The translations under genes were made by a program, and so were the position numbers. The notes under the pieces were generated by a model that ran no database searches, was not told the DNA's origin, and was given only the letters and a program-made list of their open reading frames with translations. Shown here piece by piece: positions 8,030-14,537 of a stretch of 64,000 nucleotides of DNA (position 1 is its first letter; every line of letters starts with the position of its first letter). Origin of the DNA: Bacteroidales bacterium (GTDB lineage: Bacteria; Bacteroidota; Bacteroidia; Bacteroidales; Rikenellaceae); assembly GCA_910574205.1 (NCBI GenBank), contig CAJSYJ010000002.1, positions 1 to 64,000 on the forward strand. Direction: 5' to 3'.

Positions 8030-8565
8030 TGAAAAAAAGTTATATACTAATAGCACTAGGCATACTAGCCTGTCTCTGTGTTATAGGCTACATTGATTAT
8101 GGAGATACCATCCAAGAGGGATTGACAAACAAAAAAAGCAAGCAATCATCTTTGGAGACTAGTGAAGAATGGGAAAGCCAGAGGTCTAAAGACCAAATCG
8201 CGATTGATGTCAGATTTAATCCGACAATGGAACTTACGGATGAGATAATAAATGCTACTCTTGAAGAACTTATCATCAAAGATGTATCTACACAAGATGA
8301 ACTGTCTGAATACAGGCAACTATTTAAAGAATCGAGGGAAACTACCAGTGAGTATCGAGATAGATTGAGGTATTCTCCATCCGAAATACACCTTAAATAT
8401 GTATCAGTCAATTCCAACATAGCCAAAATATACTTCCTACAAAACCCAAAAGGTTTCTGCGAACACAACTCAGCATATTATAATCAATGTGTCGAGAAAG
8501 TGCGACATAGGATAGAGTTAGAAGAGAGAATGCAGAATATGAAAAAATGGAGTAATTATGATTGA
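8026..8565 (+). CDS. Putative membrane-anchored or lipoprotein, unknown
   Basis: This 179-aa protein starts with a signal-like helix (SYILIALGILACLCVIGY) that contains a possible lipobox ending in Cys, followed by a polar, Glu/Ser-rich coiled region (TSEEWESQRSKDQ). It is probably exported and anchored. The start shares ATGA with the HNH gene stop and the end overlaps the next gene by 8 nt. No family recognised. Confidence 0.6.
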   Translation: MMKKSYILIALGILACLCVIGYIDYGDTIQEGLTNKKSKQSSLETSEEWESQRSKDQIAIDVRFNPTMELTDEIINATLEELIIKDVSTQDELSEYRQLFKESRETTSEYRDRLRYSPSEIHLKYVSVNSNIAKIYFLQNPKGFCEHNSAYYNQCVEKVRHRIELEERMQNMKKWSNYD

Positions 8566-8974
8566 AAAGAATATGGAATTTCCATTATCACTAGGATTGC
8601 AAAAAACAGGCTTACCACTTATTATATCCTCCGACAATCTGTGTTTCCTTATTGACACAGGCTCAACACATAACACCTTATTCGGCTTTGTATATGAACA
8701 TTTCAAAGACAGATTCAAAGTGTTGGAGGAAAAACGCAGCATAATAGGGATTGATGGAGTACAACATGAAGCCCCGACTATTGAAGCTACATTCAATTTC
8801 GAGGGTATGAATTACACCTCCTCCTTTGCCGTACTGGATGCCTCTGAAGCAGTCATGCAGGTACAGGAAGAAACAGGGGTGCAAATTCATGGTGTACTAG
8901 GTACTCAGTTCCTTGTAGAGAATAAATGGATTGTTGATTTTGATAAATTGATAGTTCGTGATGAGAATTTATAG
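8558..8974 (+). CDS. Retropepsin-like aspartyl protease
   Basis: The product is 138 aa. FLIDTGSTHNTLF contains the DTG active-site triad of retroviral-type aspartic proteases, and IHGVLGTQFLVENKWIVDF matches the conserved hydrophobic-hydrophobic-Gly element near the C-terminus. One copy of the fold means it should act as a dimer. No signal peptide is evident, so it may be cytosolic. Genes on both sides encode lipoproteins, which could be substrates or scaffolds, but this is inference. Confidence 0.7.
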   Translation: MIEKNMEFPLSLGLQKTGLPLIISSDNLCFLIDTGSTHNTLFGFVYEHFKDRFKVLEEKRSIIGIDGVQHEAPTIEATFNFEGMNYTSSFAVLDASEAVMQVQEETGVQIHGVLGTQFLVENKWIVDFDKLIVRDENL

Positions 8975-9488
8975 CTACTTGATTTTATTGTTTCTGTCAT
9001 TCTTGACAGGATGTCTAGGCAAGTCTGCACGACAAAAAGAGCATATAGGGGATGTGATACAAAACGATACAGCATATGTAATAGAGCCTTTTTTGAAAGA
9101 GGACGTTACATATATCGACAAGACTTTAATTATACGTGATTATAATTACTTTCCTCCGCAAGAGTACGAATTAAGTCAAATGGCAATCAAGATACAGTGT
9201 GAAACGGCAATGGTTACTACGGATGTTCGAGTTGCCCATACAATATTGGCAAAGGAATATTGGAAGATTGAGGATATGAATGACCCATATTCACCAAGCG
9301 CAAAGTTAGCCATATTAAAGACCGATAAGGGTGAAATTAGAATTGCCGAAGTAAAACCAATAGTAGGCAATAAATACTGTGTATTTATTGTAAAATACGA
9401 TAAACACATTGTAATATCCGAATCTCTTGACACCTATTTGTACTGTCGTTTGCCATCGGAGAATATACTAGAGATTATAAATGAATGA
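8961..9488 (+). CDS. Lipoprotein, unknown function
   Basis: This 175-aa protein has a clear lipoprotein signal: MRIYSYLILLFLSFLTGC with lipobox LTGC. The mature part is beta-rich and unrecognised. An ATG at 8961 is preferred over the GTG one codon earlier. It overlaps the protease gene by 14 nt and the next gene by 8 nt, so it is part of the same coupled operon. Confidence 0.65.
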   Translation: MRIYSYLILLFLSFLTGCLGKSARQKEHIGDVIQNDTAYVIEPFLKEDVTYIDKTLIIRDYNYFPPQEYELSQMAIKIQCETAMVTTDVRVAHTILAKEYWKIEDMNDPYSPSAKLAILKTDKGEIRIAEVKPIVGNKYCVFIVKYDKHIVISESLDTYLYCRLPSENILEIINE

Positions 9489-10245
9489 TACAACATTAGA
9501 TAGACGATTGCTTTGGCAACGCACTATTATAGAGTCATTGTTAAGTCAGATAAAAGACAAAACATTCCCCGTCATATTTTCCTCCAATGATTGTGGGTAT
9601 GGAGCTGTTTATGTGGCAAAAAACATCTCATTTAGTGCAGCACAACTCCGCTCTGTCATACTTAGTGATAGCGATTTGTTATGGGTAGAAAGAAGGATGG
9701 TTTCTAAATTTAATCTCGATGTTTTTTTATCCAAGCAAGCAGAATCAATAGTATGGCCCAAAGTGGAAGTGATTGCAAAAGTCAATCATTGTTTGCCCTT
9801 AGAGTTGAAAGCCCTAGTAGCAAGTACCAAAAAGAGCAAGAAGCCTACACTGATTGATAATATACATTCAATTCTTGGCAACATTAAAGGAGGGTACTAT
9901 ACTTTTTCATTTCATCTTGCAGACATTCATGACGAACATTGGTTTGTTGGCAATGTAAGCAAACAAATAAAACTTAAGAAACGGGAGGTTCTAGCCATTT
10001 TGCGTCATGTATGCAATGATGACGAGCTTTTCAGTGGAATTGCCAACACTTCTTTAGATGAAGATTTCATCAATAAGAGAGCTGAAACAATTGATTTCTC
10101 TGCGGATTATCCTTACAAGAACATAACATGGTATTGCGAAGAACTTGACGGATATATTGAGCTATGGGAAAGCAAGATAGAGCAAGTAGTTGATGACGTA
10201 CGAAGATTAGATAACATTTATATTGACAGGCAGCATGAAAAATAA
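9481..10245 (+). CDS. Hypothetical protein, 254 aa
   Basis: Not recognised. It is a soluble protein without signal peptide. A middle segment is basic (STKKSKKPTLIDNIHSILG) and the C-terminal third is acidic and helical. The start ATG lies inside the previous gene (8-nt overlap), and the stop lies inside a 36-aa ORF. No motif indicates enzymatic activity. Confidence 0.6.
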   Translation: MNDTTLDRRLLWQRTIIESLLSQIKDKTFPVIFSSNDCGYGAVYVAKNISFSAAQLRSVILSDSDLLWVERRMVSKFNLDVFLSKQAESIVWPKVEVIAKVNHCLPLELKALVASTKKSKKPTLIDNIHSILGNIKGGYYTFSFHLADIHDEHWFVGNVSKQIKLKKREVLAILRHVCNDDELFSGIANTSLDEDFINKRAETIDFSADYPYKNITWYCEELDGYIELWESKIEQVVDDVRRLDNIYIDRQHEK

Positions 10246-10345
10246 TTTGAAACAAGGCTATCTAGCCATTGAACAACTCAATGTGAAACATCGCTTTTCT
10301 CCAAACAATAAGGAGAAGTGCATACAAAAGCCAACGACACAATGA
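10235..10345 (+). CDS. 36-aa coupled small ORF
   Basis: The peptide MKNNLKQGYLAIEQLNVKHR continues with a short Lys-rich tail. The ATG lies 11 nt inside the preceding gene and the TGA shares ATGA with the ATPase start at 10342. This double coupling fills an otherwise 96-nt gap and is the main evidence that it is translated, either as a functional peptide or as a translational bridge to the ATPase. Confidence 0.5.
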   Translation: MKNNLKQGYLAIEQLNVKHRFSPNNKEKCIQKPTTQ

Positions 10346-11262
10346 TATATCTTGAAAAATTTATATTTCCAGACGTAGATCACGATACTCTTATACATGA
10401 CCATAGATTGGGCTCATTCTATGATGAGCACTCGTATCCATTCCATTTGACCTCCTCAAAGGCATTATGGTCTCTTGATTTTGAGCCTATAACTATTCTT
10501 TACGGCAACAATGGTTCAGGGAAATCAACAATCCTCAATGTCATCAGTCAAAAGCTGTGTGCCAATCGCACCGCAATGTTTAACTCTAGCCCATATTTCG
10601 ATGAATATGTAAAAAGATGTCACTACAAGGCTAGCGAGAGATTGGCAGGAGAAACCTTATATGACGGATATAGAGAACGGCAAAAATACGACATTGCGAA
10701 TATTACCACTGTGATAACTAGTGATGACATATTCCATATGATGCAAGAACAACGACTCTCTAATGATATGAAACTTCATAAAAGCCGTTTCCTGCACGAT
10801 GACTACTATATGCCGGAAGACCTAGCTAAGCATATCAATTTTGAGACAGGCTATAATGTCGAAAAATTCAATAGTGGAATGAAAGTCAGAAAAGCCAAAT
10901 CTTTCAATCAGTACCTACTCAATACCATAGGAAAGATGGAGCGAGGATTCAGCAATGGCGAGACGGCTTTAATGAAACTGTCCGAAGCTATTGAACAGCC
11001 CGGAATTTATCTGCTTGATGAGCCTGAAAACAGTATGTCATGTGACTTTCAAATGAAACTAGCCTCCATAATACAGCATTTAGCTAGACGGGGAGGATGT
11101 CAGTTCATAATTGCATCGCACTCTCCATTCATCTTGTCATTGGAGGGAGCAAAGATTTACAACCTAGACCATTTGCCTGTAAATATATGCGAATGGTGGG
11201 AGTTGGAAAATATGCGTAGCTATTTTAAGCTGTTTGAGCAAGCAAGAGAACATTTTTTATAA
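10342..11262 (+). CDS. ABC-type/OLD-like AAA ATPase
   Basis: This 306-aa compact ATPase has Walker A YGNNGSGKSTI near residues 49-59, the signature-like FSNGETALM, Walker B IYLLDEPENSMS and an H-loop IIASHSPFIL. This is the RecF/OLD/PtuA superfamily. It lacks the long coiled coil of SMC proteins and has no TOPRIM domain. The ATG at 10342 is chosen because it shares ATGA with the small upstream ORF. Such ATPases are frequent in defence modules and toxin-like systems; its partner here is unknown. Confidence 0.75.
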   Translation: MIYLEKFIFPDVDHDTLIHDHRLGSFYDEHSYPFHLTSSKALWSLDFEPITILYGNNGSGKSTILNVISQKLCANRTAMFNSSPYFDEYVKRCHYKASERLAGETLYDGYRERQKYDIANITTVITSDDIFHMMQEQRLSNDMKLHKSRFLHDDYYMPEDLAKHINFETGYNVEKFNSGMKVRKAKSFNQYLLNTIGKMERGFSNGETALMKLSEAIEQPGIYLLDEPENSMSCDFQMKLASIIQHLARRGGCQFIIASHSPFILSLEGAKIYNLDHLPVNICEWWELENMRSYFKLFEQAREHFL

Positions 11263-11281
11263 CAAACAAATTTACAACAAC

Positions 11282-11536
11282 ATGGAACTAACAAAAGAAG
11301 AATTGAAGAGCTTAACAGTAGAAAAGCTCAGTAAAATAACAGAAGAGCAACTAAGGGAAGTAACCAAACTAGTCCTCAATGAACTCCACGATTATGAGAT
11401 AGATGAGCTACCCAAAGAAGTAAGAAGAATGCTCAATATCAAACGGGACAGTTTTTGGGGTAATAAGAACACATGGATAGCACTTATCATTAGTGCACTA
11501 GTCATGACTTTGGTTCAAGCTATCATGGGGAAGTAA
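11282..11536 (+). CDS. Small tail-anchored protein
   Basis: This 84-aa protein is highly charged and helical over residues 1-55 (KEELKSLTVEKLSKITEEQL), followed by a single C-terminal membrane span (WIALIISALVMTLVQAIMG). The topology suggests a membrane-tethered adaptor for the ATPase encoded 19 nt upstream. No homologue recognised. Confidence 0.55.
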   Translation: MELTKEELKSLTVEKLSKITEEQLREVTKLVLNELHDYEIDELPKEVRRMLNIKRDSFWGNKNTWIALIISALVMTLVQAIMGK

Positions 11537-11543
11537 TTTTTGC

Positions 11544-11942
11544 ATGACCGAGCTATTTATCACAGTAAAAGGCATAGGGTTTACAATCTTTCAAGACAGG
11601 ACAAGGAAGCATAACTTAATCAGTCCTGCTTTCTTGTCCTTTTTCAAAGAGGATTACCCTACTAGTGAGGATGAGTATCTAACCAATCAAAGGGCTGTAG
11701 AAACTATTGTCCGCAACAGTGAAGAAGCATTCCCCGTCCTGCCTCCTCACTTGAAGATATACTGCTTTAAGGATGTTTTCAAGGTTGTAGGACACGGCAT
11801 TGCAAGATGTAGCGACAATAAGCTAAGATGGTGCAGAACAGTCCAATTCAGCTTTGAATATAACTGCCAGACATATAAGCAACTGTTTTATATTGACAAA
11901 AGCCTTTGTGTAACAGCCGTATTAGGCAAATACTTGGGATAG
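11544..11942 (+). CDS. Hypothetical protein, 132 aa
   Basis: Not recognised. It is a small soluble alpha/beta protein with scattered Cys (IYCFKD, IARCSDNKLRWC, FEYNCQTYK, KSLCVTA). It starts 7 nt after the tail-anchored protein, so it belongs to the same operon. Confidence 0.55.
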   Translation: MTELFITVKGIGFTIFQDRTRKHNLISPAFLSFFKEDYPTSEDEYLTNQRAVETIVRNSEEAFPVLPPHLKIYCFKDVFKVVGHGIARCSDNKLRWCRTVQFSFEYNCQTYKQLFYIDKSLCVTAVLGKYLG

Positions 11943-11966
11943 TATGAGTAATTAAATCATCATCTT

Positions 11967-12449
11967 ATGAGATTTTATCCATTTGCAAACGTGATAGCCC
12001 GTGATTTTCCAACGGAGATAGCTTTGAATAACCCTTATATTTATAAGGATGTTTGTCATATTATCAATGTATCGGAAAAGGAGCATCCATCAGTAATTAC
12101 TTCCGTGCTTAAGAAACGAGGAATTACAAGTGTGCATATTCCATTAAAAGAAGAAATTGACGGAATGTCCACAAGTGATATTTGCCGAATTGTAAAATTG
12201 TTATTGCTTTATGACAAAGCAAATGAAAAGACTGTGGTACATTGTGATTGTGGGCAAAATCGTAGTCGCACGGTTATAGAGGCATTCTATTATGCGAAAA
12301 ATAAAAAGCATTTTGAAGATTCATATAAAGGTTATCCGAATCATTTGATTTGCAACTGCAAACGTAACTTTATAACATGCGACTTAAAGGATGTTGATAG
12401 GCTCCAATTTTTGGAAAAGGTATTATTAGCCCTAGATAGGATTGATTAA
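11967..12449 (+). CDS. Dual-specificity/tyrosine phosphatase-like protein
   Basis: The product is 160 aa. The signature VVHCDCGQNRSRTVIEAF contains the CX5R P-loop preceded by His, and the following Ser/Thr fits cysteine-based protein phosphatases of the DSP type. The upstream segment GMSTSDICRIVKLLLLYDK resembles the helix before the P-loop, and an Asp for general acid catalysis could be in EEIDGM. It is the last gene of the cargo operon. Its substrate, protein or nucleotide, is unknown. Confidence 0.65.
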   Translation: MRFYPFANVIARDFPTEIALNNPYIYKDVCHIINVSEKEHPSVITSVLKKRGITSVHIPLKEEIDGMSTSDICRIVKLLLLYDKANEKTVVHCDCGQNRSRTVIEAFYYAKNKKHFEDSYKGYPNHLICNCKRNFITCDLKDVDRLQFLEKVLLALDRID

Positions 12450-12462
12450 CTCCTGAAAATAA

Positions 12463-12497
12463 GTTACCCTGCTTACCCAAAAGGGCAGCAGGGTAAC
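12463..12497. terminator. Bidirectional terminator
   Basis: Arms gttaccctgc (12463-12472) and gcagggtaac (12488-12497) are perfect complements. The hairpin lies between the convergent cargo operon and VapE gene. Confidence 0.7.
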
Positions 12498-12514
12498 ATT
12501 TGGTTCCGAACATA

Positions 12515-13720
12515 TTAGCTCTTGGCTTTTACGATGTAGCCATATACTCCGGCTCTTTTTTCTCTTTCCACTTTCATGTCTCTTAAGACATGCCCTAATG
12601 CTTGGGTAGATAAGCTCTTATAACCTGTTTTCTGCACCAACATTTGCTGAATTTGAGTAGTAGTTAAGAAGATAGCATCTTCATTCTCCGCAGAACATTT
12701 CTCAAAGTGGTTGACAAAAGCCTCTTCTTCCACCGATATATCCCTAAACTCAGCATTCATCTTGTTAAGCTCTTCAATCTCACTCTCATCAAACCAGAAT
12801 TGAAATCCATTCTTGTACAGATGGACGAGTTGAGCGAATAACTGCTTTATCGGAATGTTATGTTGCAGGTTAATCTTCTCCACATCAAAGCATAAAAATC
12901 TTCTATTGCCTGTCAAATCTTTCAAAAAGTGCTTCTTATTGACTGTTCCGGCAAATGAAGCCCTCCTGTGGTAGTACTGCGTAATGGTAGTGTAAGCCCT
13001 CCTCAATGCAGTTCCCTTTTGTGTCATCAACTGCTTTACTCCGTCTATACTCTTATCGGACAGATTTTCAAGTTCATCCATTAAAATAAGGACACACTCG
13101 GCAATCTTTACGGACGTTTCCTTATCTTTGGTGTGTACATAACCCTCATGGATGAATTCCTGAAATTCAGGCGGTAAAATGGTGTGAAACCACGTTGTTT
13201 TACCGATACCTTGAGGCTCTGACAGAACTATTGCAGTCTGATTCACCGTATCTTTATCCCTTAAGGATGCGACAAGTGCTACAAGCCATTTTTTCAAACA
13301 CTTTGCCCAATGTTCCGGTTGCGTAACTTTGACACTCCTTGCCAATTCAGCTACATAATCTTTACCATCCCACTTGGGCAAGTCGTCCAAAAAACTAATG
13401 AAAGGGTCGAAGCTCTCCACATAGTCAGACTTCAAAATCATCAACAGAGTTTCTTTTGAGCACCTAATATTTTGAGCTTTAATCCCTTTGAGAATTGAAT
13501 TAAACTCGTAGTCATCCAAATAATGGAATGGCTCATCAGCACCTCTGATTCTGACCAGCAATCTCTGTGTGATTGCGTTGAATCTAAATTCGTAAGTTCC
13601 AGAAAGAAACCCCTGCACTACCTCTATTAAAGAGTTAGCCCCTGCCTTTTTAGGCGGATTTTCAAGCGGCGTTGGAATTGCCTCTTGAATTAGCGGCTGT
13701 TGAGACGATACATTAATCAT
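12515..13720 (-). CDS. VapE family P-loop helicase/primase-associated protein
   Basis: This 401-aa protein matches the virulence-associated E family: Walker A LSEPQGIGKTTWF, Walker B CVLILMDELENL, and the distal motif DLTGNRRFLCFDV characteristic of these superfamily 3-like helicases. VapE proteins support autonomous replication of islands and satellites. The start at 13720 is chosen because its ATG shares ATGA with the HTH gene stop and follows an AGGAGGTG Shine-Dalgarno; the longer frame to 13822 overlaps that gene. Confidence 0.85.
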   Translation of the reverse strand: MINVSSQQPLIQEAIPTPLENPPKKAGANSLIEVVQGFLSGTYEFRFNAITQRLLVRIRGADEPFHYLDDYEFNSILKGIKAQNIRCSKETLLMILKSDYVESFDPFISFLDDLPKWDGKDYVAELARSVKVTQPEHWAKCLKKWLVALVASLRDKDTVNQTAIVLSEPQGIGKTTWFHTILPPEFQEFIHEGYVHTKDKETSVKIAECVLILMDELENLSDKSIDGVKQLMTQKGTALRRAYTTITQYYHRRASFAGTVNKKHFLKDLTGNRRFLCFDVEKINLQHNIPIKQLFAQLVHLYKNGFQFWFDESEIEELNKMNAEFRDISVEEEAFVNHFEKCSAENEDAIFLTTTQIQQMLVQKTGYKSLSTQALGHVLRDMKVEREKRAGVYGYIVKAKS

Positions 13721-13983
13721 ATCGCACCTCCTTTCGCCGTTACGAGGTTTTGGAGCATTTTGTGGGTCATATACAATTTCCCACCGATACAAATGAGGTT
13801 GATTACCCCCTTTGCTCTCCAATTAAAAATCGTCCTCTTGCTGACTTTAAATATGTTCATCAAATCAACAAGGTCGTAAAGGATTGAGTTATCCTTTTCC
13901 AAACTTTCTACGGACTGTGACTTTATCAAAGCCTCCGTAGCTGCATTGGATGCAGTTCCATAGTGGTCAGCATGCCAATCCAT
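13717..13983 (-). CDS. Helix-turn-helix domain protein (excisionase-like)
   Basis: This 88-aa protein has LMNIFKVSKRTIFNWRAKG as the HTH and CIGGKLYMTHKMLQNLV as the wing, equivalent to excisionase/HTH_17 proteins. The first 35 residues are a variable leader. It is translationally coupled to VapE, a pairing usual in Bacteroidales islands where the HTH protein controls excision or replication. Confidence 0.75.
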   Translation of the reverse strand: MDWHADHYGTASNAATEALIKSQSVESLEKDNSILYDLVDLMNIFKVSKRTIFNWRAKGVINLICIGGKLYMTHKMLQNLVTAKGGAI

Positions 13984-14250
13984 ATTATTAGTTTAAATTA
14001 GTGCCCCTGCTGGCAGGGCAAAATAAAGAACTATACGCTCCATCCAGCACCTAAAGCTGACGCAAATGTACTGCTATTTAATCGATTTCACCAAATTTGG
14101 AAGCGTGAAATTTGGATGGCTTCCGCATTTTGCATACCTTTGCATAGTAAAGGTCGCATGAACAGCTGATGCAGGAGTTCGTTGGACTTTTCATTGGACA
14201 TAAGAATTTACAAGGGAACAAATTATTGAAAAACAGCGTGGTATAAGTTT
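13984..14250. other. Element end region, no gene
   Basis: This region upstream of the HTH gene holds an imperfect palindrome around 14002-14020 (gcccctgc tggcagggc), a possible operator, and an outward-facing promoter-like pair at 14111-14142. No coding frame is convincing on either strand. Confidence 0.5.
14111..14142 (+). promoter_or_regulatory. Outward-facing promoter near the att end
   Basis: TTTG (14111-14114), 20 nt, then TACCTTTG (14135-14142) matches the Bacteroidetes housekeeping promoter form. It points through the tmRNA remnant toward the flanking chromosome rather than to an element gene. Confidence 0.5.
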
Positions 14251-14275
14251 GGGTTCGACTCCCGCCGCCTCCACA
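14251..14275 (+). other. tmRNA (ssrA) 3'-end remnant, attachment site
   Basis: The segment gggttcgactcccgcc followed by gcctccaca is the T-loop and acceptor 3' strand of a tmRNA. The T-stem partner is broken: upstream reads agtttggg instead of the expected gcggg, and no tmRNA body precedes it. So this is the att copy left without the gene; the intact ssrA should lie at the other end of the inserted DNA, left of the window. A terminator follows at 14295. Confidence 0.65.
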
Positions 14276-14294
14276 AGCGATGCAGAGTATCGCC

Positions 14295-14329
14295 AAGCGC
14301 TCCACGCCATGATTAGGTGTGGAGCGCTT
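14295..14329 (+). terminator. Terminator formerly of ssrA
   Basis: The 14-bp stem aagcgctccacgcc / ggtgtggagcgctt (one G-U) lies 20 nt beyond the tmRNA 3' end, where the native ssrA terminator would be. Confidence 0.7.
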
Positions 14330-14480
14330 CTGTTCGACGGCTGCCGACAGCGGCGCCGGCCATGCGCAACCGGCATAGCCGCAAGCAGCGCAGCGGCAGT
14401 ACATCGTACCGGATACAGACAACGCCGCAACGAGGCGGCGCATATTTAACGAGGCAATTAATAAGTTTTTTGAAAAATAT

Positions 14481-14511
14481 TTTCTACATTTAGACCAAAC
14501 GATTAACTTTG
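14481..14511 (+). promoter_or_regulatory. Promoter of the transporter gene
   Basis: TTTC (14481-14484), 19 nt, then TAACTTTG (14504-14511), which lies 26 nt before the ATG. Confidence 0.65.
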
Positions 14512-14537
14512 CGCCCAAACAAAACATTAGGTCTTAA

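Larger units (their letters stand above)
3907..14275. mobile_element. Satellite-like integrative island inserted at ssrA
   Basis: This AT-rich block carries an integrase stub at its left, a Sak4-like ATPase with DUF3871 partner, a ten-gene cargo operon, and a minus-strand HTH plus VapE pair. It ends in a tmRNA 3' terminus at 14251-14275. No capsid, portal, relaxase or conjugation genes are visible. An integrase, an HTH protein, a VapE-type helicase and a tRNA-like attachment site is the plan of phage satellites and small mobilisable islands. Confidence 0.6.
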
